From assembly GCA_965214205.1 (NCBI GenBank), contig OZ243941.1, positions 186,001 to 250,000 on the forward strand: DNA of 64,000 nt. The letters run 5' to 3'. The notes under the pieces were generated by a model, which worked only from the letters and a program-made list of their open reading frames with translations, was not told the DNA's origin and ran no database searches. This document shows positions 24,475 to 32,985 of this stretch, piece after piece (position 1 is the stretch's first letter; every line of letters begins with the position of its first letter). Made by a program: the position numbers and the translations under genes. Origin of the DNA: G963663315 sp965214205. GTDB lineage: Bacteria > Pseudomonadota > Gammaproteobacteria > Arenicellales > Poriferihabitantaceae.

Positions 24475-24511
24475 TATCCTTAACAAGTCGAATCTTGTGA
24501 CTGTCAGCCAG

Positions 24512-24805
24512 TCATACCCACCTGAATACGAACAGGAACCAGACCACGGAAATGCCCAGCGGAATCCACAGCGGCGTACCGACCAGCCCCAGCCACAGCA
24601 AGTGAATAAACCCGGCGCCAAGCCATGAAATGAACAAGCGGTCGCCACGGGTGGTATCAATCCGCAATATTCCGCGCCGGGGATTGCCGCCGGGGCTGAA
24701 TGCCTCCCAGACCCCCATGGCGGCTATGGATAGCGCCAGCGCCAGGAAAAACGCGCCGGTAGGCCAGGTCCACGCCATCCAGGTCAGGTCGAATACGTCG
24801 CTCAT
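24512..24805 (-). CDS. DUF2160 membrane protein of the glycerol ABC transporter operon
   Basis: 97 residues with two or three membrane helices (WPTGAFFLALALSIAAMGVWEAF, LFISWLGAGFIHLLWLGLVGTPLWIPLGISVVWFLFVF). DUF2160 proteins are known almost only beside GlpSTPQV-type glycerol transporters (called GlpU in rhizobia). It starts 20 bases after glpQ. Role in transport is not established. Confidence 0.85.
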   Translation of the reverse strand: MSDVFDLTWMAWTWPTGAFFLALALSIAAMGVWEAFSPGGNPRRGILRIDTTRGDRLFISWLGAGFIHLLWLGLVGTPLWIPLGISVVWFLFVFRWV

Positions 24806-24825
24806 CTGTTCGCTCCCGGACTCCC

Positions 24826-25632
24826 CTAGACTCGACCCAGCGCGAAGCCGCGAGCAATATAATTACGCACGAAGTAAATCACGAATCCACCCGGAACGAT
24901 GGTCAGGGTTCCGGCGGCAGCCAGCAATCCCAGCTCATAACCGGATGTACTGGCGGTGCGCGTCATGGTCGCCGCAATCGGCTTGGCTTCCACCGCAGTC
25001 AGCGTCTTGGCGAGCAGCAATTCCACCCATGAGTACATGAAACAGAAAAACATCGCTACGCCGATACCCGCCGCGATAGTCGGGATGAATATACGAATAA
25101 AAAAGCGCCAGAATGAATATCCGTCCAGCCAGGCGGTTTCATCCAGTTCTTTGGGCACTGCGGACATAAAGCCTTCCAGTATCCAGACGGCCAGCGGGAT
25201 GTTGAACAGGCAATGCGCCAATGCTACGCCGATATGGGTATCGAACAGGTCAATGGCGGAGTAGAGTTGATAGAATGGGAGCGCGAATACCGCAGGCGGC
25301 GCCATTCGGTTAGTCAACAGCCAGAAAAACAGGTGCTTGTCACCGAGGAAGCGATAGCGGGAAAATGCGTAGGCTGCCGGCAGCGCCACGCCGACCGAGA
25401 TCAGGGTGTTCATCACGACGTAGCTGATGGAGTTGAGATAACCCGTATACCAGGTGGGATCGGTGAATATCTTGCGATAATTGTCCAGCGTAAACTCTCT
25501 CGGCCAGAGGGAGAACACACCCAGAATCTCATTGGTGGTCTTGAACGACATACTGACCAGCCAATAGATGGGTAACATCAAAAAAACGATGTAGAGTGTC
25601 GTGACAAGGGCTTTGCTGGTACGGTTTTGCAT
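24826..25632 (-). CDS. glpQ: Glycerol ABC transporter permease GlpQ
   Basis: 268 residues, six membrane segments, MalG-type permease. The cytoplasmic EAA loop is VPKELDETAWLDGYSFWRFFIRIFIPTI (D in place of the usual G-A-x6-G pattern start). It forms the import pore with GlpP and is three bases after it. Gene symbol follows the rhizobial glycerol transporter, not the E. coli phosphodiesterase of the same name. Confidence 0.87.
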   Translation of the reverse strand: MQNRTSKALVTTLYIVFLMLPIYWLVSMSFKTTNEILGVFSLWPREFTLDNYRKIFTDPTWYTGYLNSISYVVMNTLISVGVALPAAYAFSRYRFLGDKHLFFWLLTNRMAPPAVFALPFYQLYSAIDLFDTHIGVALAHCLFNIPLAVWILEGFMSAVPKELDETAWLDGYSFWRFFIRIFIPTIAAGIGVAMFFCFMYSWVELLLAKTLTAVEAKPIAATMTRTASTSGYELGLLAAAGTLTIVPGGFVIYFVRNYIARGFALGRV

Positions 25633-25635
25633 GGT

Positions 25636-26499
25636 TTAGCGCTCCTCGTCCCGCATCATCAGCGTGTAGAATACCCAGCATACCAGCAATACCATCAGGA
25701 AATAAATCAGTGACATGGCTGCTGCCGGACCGAGGTCAAACTGGCCGAGCGCAATCTTGACCAGATCAATGGACAGGAATGTGGTGGTATTGCCGGGGCC
25801 GCCGCCAGTCAGCACGAACGGCTCGGTGTAGATCATGAAGCTGTCCATAAAGCGCAGCAATATGGCGATGGTCAGCACCCGTTTCAGCTTGGGTAACTGA
25901 ATGAAACGCAAAACCGCCCAGCCACTGGCGCCGTCAATACGCGCCGCCTGATAGTAGGCATCCGGGATAGAACACAGCCCGGCGTAGGCCAACAATGCTA
26001 CCAGAGAAGTCCAGTGCCAGACATCCATGACCACGGTGGTAACCCATGCCGATACCGGCTGTTGGGTGAAGTTGTAGTCTATGCCTAAGCTGTTGATGGT
26101 TTTACCCAGCAACCCAATGTCCGGCAGGGCAAAAATATTCCACATGGCGCCCACTACATTCCACGGGATCAGAAGCGGCAACGCCATGAGTACAAGGCAG
26201 ACCGAGACCCAGACTCCCTTGCGCGGCATACAAAGAGCCACGGCGACCCCCAGCGGCACCTCGATCAGCAGAATGGTAAAGGTGAATGCCAGTTGTCGCA
26301 TCAGCGAAGCATGGAAGCGTTCAGAGGTCAGCACCTCCTGAAACCAGCCCACGCCATGCCAGAAAAACAGGTTATTGCCAAAGGTTTCCTGGACTGAATA
26401 ATTGACCACAGTCATCAACGGGATCAGGGCGTTGAACGCTACCAGCGCCACCACCGGCAACACCAGCAACCAGGCTTTCCGGTTAGCGAGCCCGTTCAT
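25636..26499 (-). CDS. glpP: Glycerol ABC transporter permease GlpP
   Basis: 287 residues, six membrane segments, MalF-type permease. The EAA loop is IPDAYYQAARIDGASGWAVLRFIQLPKLK, which docks on the ATPases. The start overlaps the glpT stop by four bases. Together with GlpQ it forms the channel fed by GlpV. Confidence 0.88.
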   Translation of the reverse strand: MNGLANRKAWLLVLPVVALVAFNALIPLMTVVNYSVQETFGNNLFFWHGVGWFQEVLTSERFHASLMRQLAFTFTILLIEVPLGVAVALCMPRKGVWVSVCLVLMALPLLIPWNVVGAMWNIFALPDIGLLGKTINSLGIDYNFTQQPVSAWVTTVVMDVWHWTSLVALLAYAGLCSIPDAYYQAARIDGASGWAVLRFIQLPKLKRVLTIAILLRFMDSFMIYTEPFVLTGGGPGNTTTFLSIDLVKIALGQFDLGPAAAMSLIYFLMVLLVCWVFYTLMMRDEER

Positions 26500-27581
26500 G
26501 CCGATGCCTCCGGCCGGTCAACCAGCCAGCCGTCGAGATAACAGTGAGTGTGTACCGGATCGAACCGCACCACAGGTTTCTGGTCCGGGATGCCTGTACC
26601 TTCGGGGACGATTATTTTCAACCGCTCAGCGCCAGCCTGCACGTCTGCGACTCGATACCTGCCTAAATCATCGACCTTGTTGATTCGTACCGGAATGCAC
26701 GGGTCTGCGTCATCGAATTGTATGAATTCAGGGCGCACGCCCAATTCCAGCGTCTCACCATGCAAGCAACTATCCGGCAACGGGCCGAAATCCCGCTCCA
26801 GGCAGCGCAACCGACCATCTTCGCAGGTGGCTGGCAGCAGGTTCATGCCGGGAGAACCAATGAAGTGCCCGACAAATGTATGTCGTGGCCGCTCAAACAG
26901 CTCTACCGGAGTGCCGACCTGAACCACCCGGCCCTGAAACATCACAGCGACTCGATCGGCAAAAGTCAACGCTTCGGTCTGGTCATGAGTGACGTAGATC
27001 ATGGTGACGCCAACCTCTTTATGTAGCTGCTTGAGCTTGGATCGCAACTGCCACTTCAGGTGCGGGTCAATCACTGTCAGCGGTTCATCGAACATGATCA
27101 CATTGACATCCGGGCGCACCAGACCCCTGCCTAATGAAATTTTCTGCTTGCCGTCCGCAGTCAGGCCGGACGCCCGTTTTTGCAGGGTATCGGACAGATC
27201 GAGCATGGCCGCAATCTCCTGTACACGAGGCCGGATTTGTGCTTCGGGAACTGCCCGATTGCGCAGGGGAAACGCCAGATTGTCGTATACGGTCATGGTG
27301 TCGTATACCACCGGAAACTGGAATACCTGGGCAATATGCCGATCCGATGTGCTGATACCGTTCACCTCCTGTCCGTCAAACAGCACCCTGCCCTCGGTCG
27401 GACTGATCAGGCCGGAGATGATATTGAGCAACGTAGTCTTGCCGCACCCGGACGGTCCCAACAGGGCATACGCGCTGCCATCCTCCCAGACCTGATTGAC
27501 CTCCTCCAACGCCCAAACCGGCTCCTCACTGCGGGCAGCGGGATAGCTGTGGCGAATGCCGTGGAGTTCAATACGCGCCAT
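26496..27581 (-). CDS. glpT: Glycerol ABC transporter ATPase GlpT (degenerate signature motif)
   Basis: 361 residues. Walker A LLGPSGCGKTT, Walker B NVIMFDEPLTVID and the H-loop MIYVTHDQTEAL are intact. The signature that should read LSGGQ is instead GLTADGKQKISLGRG, so this subunit cannot offer a normal signature to its partner. A MalK-type C-terminal domain follows (about 240-361). ATG 27581 is chosen; a TTG two codons earlier overlaps the glpS stop. See glpS for the complementary defect. Confidence 0.9.
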   Translation of the reverse strand: MARIELHGIRHSYPAARSEEPVWALEEVNQVWEDGSAYALLGPSGCGKTTLLNIISGLISPTEGRVLFDGQEVNGISTSDRHIAQVFQFPVVYDTMTVYDNLAFPLRNRAVPEAQIRPRVQEIAAMLDLSDTLQKRASGLTADGKQKISLGRGLVRPDVNVIMFDEPLTVIDPHLKWQLRSKLKQLHKEVGVTMIYVTHDQTEALTFADRVAVMFQGRVVQVGTPVELFERPRHTFVGHFIGSPGMNLLPATCEDGRLRCLERDFGPLPDSCLHGETLELGVRPEFIQFDDADPCIPVRINKVDDLGRYRVADVQAGAERLKIIVPEGTGIPDQKPVVRFDPVHTHCYLDGWLVDRPEASA

Positions 27582-27583
27582 GT

Positions 27584-28651
27584 TCAATACCGGATGAGCT
27601 GGTCGTTTTGGTCAAAATAGAGCGCCTTGTCCGGGTGCAGATACAAGGTCGCCTGATCACCGCTTTGGAAGGGGTGGATACCGTGGGATTCCGAGACCCA
27701 GTCATTTTGCTCTACGGCGACGCGAATCACGCTTTGTGAGCCACTGAGTTCGGCGACCTGCACTCGCCCGTTGATGACCACTGCGTTATCCGCCATGGAT
27801 TGCAGAGTCAGGTGATGGGGGCGGATGCCCATGGTATAAGCCTGATCGGCCAGGGATTGCAAGGTATCGGGAACCCGCCACGAAATATGCTCGCTCAAGT
27901 GAAACCGACCCTCTTTTTTACGGACTGCGGACAGATTGACCGGGGGGTCGGAAAAAACCCGGGCGCTGGCCAGGTTTTCCGGTGTCCGGTAGCCAGTCGC
28001 GGTTGGCCCGAATTGCGTCACACGGCCCTCGAAAAGGGTGGCGGTGCAGCCGCCAAGCATCAGCGCTTCCATCGGCTCGGTGGTGCTGTAAACTACGGTC
28101 GCGCCGCTATCGGCGAACAGCTTCGGCAATTCGTCTCGTAATTCCTCCCGCAGCTTGTAATCCAGATTGGCCAGCGGCTCGTCCAGCAGCACCAGGCGCG
28201 AGTTCCTGGCCAGGGCGCGGGCAATCGCCACACGCTGTTGCTGACCACCGGACAGCTCCGCTGGATAACGGCTGAGATAACTCTCGAGCTTCAACAGTTC
28301 GGCGAGTCTTGCCACCTGCTGGCGGATGCGGGAGCGCTCGACTCGCGCCACCCGTAGCGGAGATGCGATATTGTCAAACACGGTGAAGTTCGGATAATTG
28401 ATGAACTGCTGGTAGACCATAGCCACACTTCGCTTCTGCACCGGCAGGCCGGTAACATTCTGTCCTTCGAACCAGATTTCTCCGCTGGAAGGTGTTTCCA
28501 GTCCGGCCATCAGACGCAGCAATGTGGTCTTGCCACTCAGCGTAGTACCCAGTAATACGTTAAATCCGCCCTCCTGCAAACGCAGGCTGGTAGGGTATAT
28601 GTGGGTTTCGCCGCCGACCTTGCGGGTCACTTCACGAAGTTCAACAGCCAT
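27584..28651 (-). CDS. glpS: Glycerol ABC transporter ATPase GlpS (H-loop lost)
   Basis: 355 residues from ATG 28651. Walker A GTTLSGKTTLL, signature ELSGGQQQRVAIARAL and Walker B LVLLDEPLANLD are normal. The switch region reads VVYSTTEPMEAL, with Thr where the conserved H-loop His should be. The frame is open to 28708, but that would overlap glpR; ATG 28651 starts at the fold. Paired with GlpT this predicts one complete ATP site, made from GlpT Walker/H-loop and GlpS signature, and one dead site. Confidence 0.9.
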   Translation of the reverse strand: MAVELREVTRKVGGETHIYPTSLRLQEGGFNVLLGTTLSGKTTLLRLMAGLETPSSGEIWFEGQNVTGLPVQKRSVAMVYQQFINYPNFTVFDNIASPLRVARVERSRIRQQVARLAELLKLESYLSRYPAELSGGQQQRVAIARALARNSRLVLLDEPLANLDYKLREELRDELPKLFADSGATVVYSTTEPMEALMLGGCTATLFEGRVTQFGPTATGYRTPENLASARVFSDPPVNLSAVRKKEGRFHLSEHISWRVPDTLQSLADQAYTMGIRPHHLTLQSMADNAVVINGRVQVAELSGSQSVIRVAVEQNDWVSESHGIHPFQSGDQATLYLHPDKALYFDQNDQLIRY

Positions 28652-28665
28652 GCGCCAGAGCCTGC

Positions 28666-29472
28666 TCAGCCGGCGCCGTTGATCACACGCACGCCTTTCA
28701 TCAGACAATATTCCTGAACGGCTTGCGGCGGCGGGCGGTCACTGACGAAGTAATCAACCTGTTCCAGGCTACCCAGCCTGACCGGCGCCTTGCGCTGAAA
28801 CTTGGTTTCGTCGGCTACCAGAATCACGGAACGGGCATTGCATATAATGGATTGCGCGACTCGAACCTCGCGCACATCGAATTCCAGAATGGAGCCATCT
28901 TCGTCCAGAGCGGAACAACCAATCACGGCGTAGTCTACCTTGAAGCGGCCAATGAACTCCTCAGTGGCATCGCCCACGATACCGCCGTCTTCATGTCGCA
29001 CCAGCCCGCCTGCGGTCATCACCCGGATGGCCTTCGACCGGCGCAACGTATTGGCGATATTGATGTTATTAGTAATCACCAGCAGACCGCGATGTTTAAC
29101 CAGATGGGAAGCCACGCGCTCTGTAGTGGTGCCGATATTGATGAACATGGAGGCATCGTCAGGAATGATCGGCGCCGTCAACCGCCCGATGTGATCCTTA
29201 CCCTGCGGATTGACCAGCAGGCGTGTCGTATAATCCAGATTTGCCAGCTGCCGCTCATGCGGGGTCGCGCCATCGGTGGCCACCGCTCCACCATGCACTC
29301 GTTGCAACAGCTTGCGGTTGTACAGAATATTGAGGTCCCGGCGAATCGTCTGCGGCGTAACATGGAACTGACTGGCCAGTGATTGCACTCGAGCGCTGCC
29401 GTGACTGCGTATATGATCCAGTAACGCACGCTGCCTTACGCTGATGGACGCTTCGGATAACACGTCGGTCAT
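28666..29472 (-). CDS. glpR: DeoR-family glycerol regulator GlpR
   Basis: 268 residues from ATG 29472. The N-terminal winged helix is RQRALLDHIRSHGSARVQSLASQFHVTPQTIRRDLNILYNRKLLQRVHGGAV, and the sugar-phosphate-binding domain follows (MFINIGTTTERVASHL, VIGCSALDEDGSILEFDVREVRVAQ). GlpR represses glycerol genes and releases DNA when glycerol 3-phosphate binds. The likely operator is the palindrome at 31411-31438. The frame extends to 29550 but the extra residues are unlike the family, leaving 87 bases after glpV. Confidence 0.92.
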   Translation of the reverse strand: MTDVLSEASISVRQRALLDHIRSHGSARVQSLASQFHVTPQTIRRDLNILYNRKLLQRVHGGAVATDGATPHERQLANLDYTTRLLVNPQGKDHIGRLTAPIIPDDASMFINIGTTTERVASHLVKHRGLLVITNNINIANTLRRSKAIRVMTAGGLVRHEDGGIVGDATEEFIGRFKVDYAVIGCSALDEDGSILEFDVREVRVAQSIICNARSVILVADETKFQRKAPVRLGSLEQVDYFVSDRPPPQAVQEYCLMKGVRVINGAG

Positions 29473-29559
29473 GGTCAAACCCGTATTGCCATTTGTGGTA
29501 TCGAAGATAAGGCGCGGGCTGCCCGGCCAGCGGAACAGCCCACACTTCAATCCGGCAGA

Positions 29560-31287
29560 TTATTGCCAGTTCTTGATCAAATCCTCATAGGCAATGGTTT
29601 CGCCCTGCGGTTTCTCGTCCACTTTCGGCTTGGGTGAACCGGCTTGATCGAGCCAGTATTGCGGGTCCTTTTCCTCATTAAGCCGGGGTCCGCAACCGCC
29701 ATATACTTCGGCAGCCTCGTCCGCAGCCTGCATTCGGGCCATGACCTGATCCATTTCAGCAGCCAGCCGGTTCATCGCTTCCTGGGGTGTGAAAGCGCCG
29801 GAATTAACATCTCCGATCTGCTGCCACCAGATTTGCGCCAGCTTCGGATAATCCGGCACATTGACACCGGTCGGCGACCAGCGAACCCGATCCGGAGAAC
29901 GGTAGAACTCCACCAGACCGCCCAGTTTAGGCGCACGCTCAGTGAAGGACTCGTGATTGATGGAACTGTCTCGTATAAAGGTGAGGCCGACATGACTCTT
30001 CTTCACGTCCACGGTCTTCGAGACCACAAACTGGGCATACAACCAGGCCGCCTTGCGACGCTCCACCGGAGTAGACTTGAACAGGGTCCAGGAGCCAGCG
30101 TCCTGATAACCGAGTTTCTGTCCTTTCTCCCAGTATGGACCATGTGGAGACGGCGCCATCCGCCAGAGCGGATTACCTTCGTCATCGACCGTATTGTTAC
30201 CATCGCTTTTTGCAGCCACCATGGATGCGGTGAATGCGGTATACCAGAAAATCTGTTGTGCCACATTACCCTGGGAAAGCGCTGGCAGAGATTGATAGAA
30301 GTCGTAGCTGGCAGCGCCCGGAGGGGCATACTGGCGCAACCACTCATCCCATTTGCGGATGGCGTATACCGCCGCCGGGCCATTAGCGGCGCCACCCCGG
30401 GAGACACTGGCGCCCACCGGGTTGCAGGTGCCGGCCTCCATACGGATACCCCACTCATCCACCGGGATACCATTCGGCAGACCCTTGCTGCCAGCCCCCG
30501 CCATGGAGAGCCAGGCATCAGTCATACGCCAGCCGAGATCCGGCGCCCGTTTACCATAGTCCATGTGACCATATACCCGAACACCGTCAATCTCCTTCAC
30601 ATGATCGGTGAAAAATTCCGCAATATCTTCATAAGCAGACCAGTTTACCGGCACGCCGAGGTCATATCCATACATCTCCTTGAACCTTGCCTGCAGGTCT
30701 TCCCGGTCGAACCAGTCCTTGCGGAACCAGTACAGATTAGCGAACTGCTGGTCAGGAAGCTGGTAGAGCTTGCCGTCCGGCCCGGTGGTGAAGGATTTGC
30801 CTACAAAGTCATTCACATCCAGTCCGGGATTGGTGACATCGGCGCCCTCGCCAGCCATCCAGTCGGACAGATTGACCGCCAGTTGCAGACGGGAATGGGT
30901 GCCGATCAGGTCAGAATCGTTGATATAGGCATCATACAGGTTGCGTCCGGTCTGCATCTGGGTCTGTACGGCCTGCACAACCTCGCCCTCACCCAGCAAC
31001 TGGTGATTAACCTTGATGCCGGTGATCTCCTCAAAGGCTTTGGTCAGCACTCTGGATTCATATTCGTGAGTCGGGATAGTCTCTGACAACACATTGACTT
31101 CCATGCCCTGAAAAGGCTCGGCGGCCTTAATGAACCATTCCATCTCCGCCTTCTGCTCTTCCATAGAGAGCGCCGAGGGCTGGAATTCGTCATTGATCCA
31201 GGTTTCCGCTTCCGCCAAACCAGCGAATGCAGGAGACTGGAACAGGCAGGTCGCCACGGCGGCGGCGACCATGGTTTTTATTTTCAT
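29560..31287 (-). CDS. glpV: Glycerol-binding periplasmic protein GlpV
   Basis: 575 residues. A Sec signal peptide (KIKTMVAAAVATCLFQSPAFA, cleavage near 22) precedes a large extracellular solute-binding fold: FQGMEVNVLSETIPTHEYESRVLTKAFEEITGIKV, YDAYINDSDLIGTHSRL, KLYQLPDQQFANLYWFRKDWF. The length and the downstream order of genes match the rhizobial GlpV of the GlpSTPQ importer. It is the first gene of the operon, 216 bases from divergent glpK. Confidence 0.9.
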   Translation of the reverse strand: MKIKTMVAAAVATCLFQSPAFAGLAEAETWINDEFQPSALSMEEQKAEMEWFIKAAEPFQGMEVNVLSETIPTHEYESRVLTKAFEEITGIKVNHQLLGEGEVVQAVQTQMQTGRNLYDAYINDSDLIGTHSRLQLAVNLSDWMAGEGADVTNPGLDVNDFVGKSFTTGPDGKLYQLPDQQFANLYWFRKDWFDREDLQARFKEMYGYDLGVPVNWSAYEDIAEFFTDHVKEIDGVRVYGHMDYGKRAPDLGWRMTDAWLSMAGAGSKGLPNGIPVDEWGIRMEAGTCNPVGASVSRGGAANGPAAVYAIRKWDEWLRQYAPPGAASYDFYQSLPALSQGNVAQQIFWYTAFTASMVAAKSDGNNTVDDEGNPLWRMAPSPHGPYWEKGQKLGYQDAGSWTLFKSTPVERRKAAWLYAQFVVSKTVDVKKSHVGLTFIRDSSINHESFTERAPKLGGLVEFYRSPDRVRWSPTGVNVPDYPKLAQIWWQQIGDVNSGAFTPQEAMNRLAAEMDQVMARMQAADEAAEVYGGCGPRLNEEKDPQYWLDQAGSPKPKVDEKPQGETIAYEDLIKNWQ

Positions 31288-31410
31288 GGTAGATTCCTCA
31301 TTAGTGAAAATGGCGCACCGACCCGCGGGAACCTGCGGAACCTGACGGACGGTGATTTGTTGATACTCAACACCGCCATCTTAACACGCCGAAAACCGAA
31401 AAATGAACTA

Positions 31411-31438
31411 AAATATGTTTTCATTTGAAAATATATTT
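31411..31438. promoter_or_regulatory. 28-bp palindrome between glpV and glpK, candidate GlpR operator
   Basis: Arms of 12 bp (AAATATGTTTTC and GAAAATATATTT) with one mismatch around ATTT. It lies in the AT-rich middle of the 216-base divergent gap, 124 bases from the glpV start and 66 from the glpK start, where a DeoR-type repressor could control both directions. Confidence 0.55.
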
Positions 31439-31503
31439 CTCATAAACACTTTCGTAATCAATGATCATTCACAAAAACGATCAACCATCCGGGTGACTAC
31501 AAC

Positions 31504-32985
31504 ATGAAACGAAACATCCTCGCCATTGATCAGGGCACTACCAGTTCCCGCGCTATCGTGTTCGCGCCGGACGGCGCCCTGGTGGATTCATCCCAATACG
31601 GGTTTTCGCAGATCTACCCCGACGATGGCTGGGTCGAGCATGATCCGGCAGATATATGGGAGACCACATTGCGGGCGGTTCGCGATGTACTGTCCAGGAG
31701 CGGCGATGATCTTGCGGTTGTTGGCATCACCAACCAGCGCGAAACCACTGTGCTGTGGGATCGCATCAGCGGCGAGCCAGTGTATAACGCCATTGTGTGG
31801 CAGGACCGGCGCACGGCGGAACAATGCGCCCGCCTCCGCGAGCTTGGGCATGATCGGGAGATATCCGAGCGCACCGGCCTGCTGCTGGACGCTTATTTTT
31901 CAGCCACCAAGATTGCCTGGATTCTGGATCATGTTGCCAGCGCCCGATCCAGGGCACAACGAGGCGAGTTGATGTTCGGCACCGTAGACTGCTTTCTGGT
32001 CTGGAAGCTCACTGGTGGCCGGGTACACGCCACCGATGCCACCAATGCCAGCCGTACCCTGCTGTTCAACATTCACACTCAGGCCTGGGACGATGATCTG
32101 CTCGCGCTGTTCGACATTCCGAAGTCCCTGTTGCCCGAGGTGCGTGACAGCGCGGATGACTACGGCGTTACAGACTCGGCAATACTGGGCGCGAAACTGC
32201 CCATCGGCGCTGTGGTGGGCGACCAGCAGGGCGCCTTGTTCGGACAAGCCTGCTTTCATCCGGGGATGGTGAAAAGCACGTATGGCACGGGCTGCTTCAT
32301 GATCATGAATACCGGCCATACTGCGGTGGTCTCGCGTAATCGCCTGTTGACCACCGTGGGTTACCGGATCAACGGGGAAGTGACCTATGCCCTGGAAGGG
32401 TCGATTTTCAACGCCGGCACCGCGATTCAATGGCTGCGGGACAGCCTGAAACTGATTGAGAGTGTCGACGCTATTGATGAACTGGTGCGATCGACCACCG
32501 GCAATAATGGCGTATACATGGCGCCAGCCTTCACCGGCCTCGGCGCGCCGCACTGGGACCCGCATGCCCGTGGCGCAGTATTCGGGATTACCCGCGATAC
32601 CGGCATCGCGCATTTTGTTCGCGCCGCTCTGGAGGCGGTGTGCTACCAGACTCGTGAGCTGGTGGAGGCGATGGCAGCGGACAGCGGACAGCCACTGCAA
32701 AGGCTGCGGGTGGATGGCGGCATGGCGGCCAATGACTGGATGTTGCAGTTTCTGGCCGACCTGCTCGATACCGTAGTGGAGAAACCGGCGGTTATCGAGA
32801 CCACTGCATTGGGCGCAGCCTGGCTGGCCGCACTGCAACAGGGTATGTTCGCGTCCACCGCCGAGGTCGCGACCCACTGGCAAGAAAGTCGCCGATTCAA
32901 GTCGAGTATGCAACCTGCAAGGCGCAAGGCGCTGATCGCTGGCTGGAACGATGCCATTGATCGGGTCAAATCGCGCGGTTTATGA
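31504..32985 (+). CDS. glpK: Glycerol kinase
   Basis: 493 residues. It phosphorylates imported glycerol to glycerol 3-phosphate. Seen: ILAIDQGTTSSRAIVF (phosphate 1), ITNQRETTVLWDR, AIVWQDRRT, TDATNASRTLLFNI, GDQQGALFGQACF, KSTYGTGCFMIMNTG and the adenosine motif LRVDGGMAANDWMLQF. Full length. Its stop codon and that of convergent cobB overlap in a 6-base region. Confidence 0.97.
   Translation: MKRNILAIDQGTTSSRAIVFAPDGALVDSSQYGFSQIYPDDGWVEHDPADIWETTLRAVRDVLSRSGDDLAVVGITNQRETTVLWDRISGEPVYNAIVWQDRRTAEQCARLRELGHDREISERTGLLLDAYFSATKIAWILDHVASARSRAQRGELMFGTVDCFLVWKLTGGRVHATDATNASRTLLFNIHTQAWDDDLLALFDIPKSLLPEVRDSADDYGVTDSAILGAKLPIGAVVGDQQGALFGQACFHPGMVKSTYGTGCFMIMNTGHTAVVSRNRLLTTVGYRINGEVTYALEGSIFNAGTAIQWLRDSLKLIESVDAIDELVRSTTGNNGVYMAPAFTGLGAPHWDPHARGAVFGITRDTGIAHFVRAALEAVCYQTRELVEAMAADSGQPLQRLRVDGGMAANDWMLQFLADLLDTVVEKPAVIETTALGAAWLAALQQGMFASTAEVATHWQESRRFKSSMQPARRKALIAGWNDAIDRVKSRGL

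Noticed and set aside
29644..31086. 480-codon open frame on the plus strand
   Set aside because: Antisense shadow of glpV; no recognisable motif.
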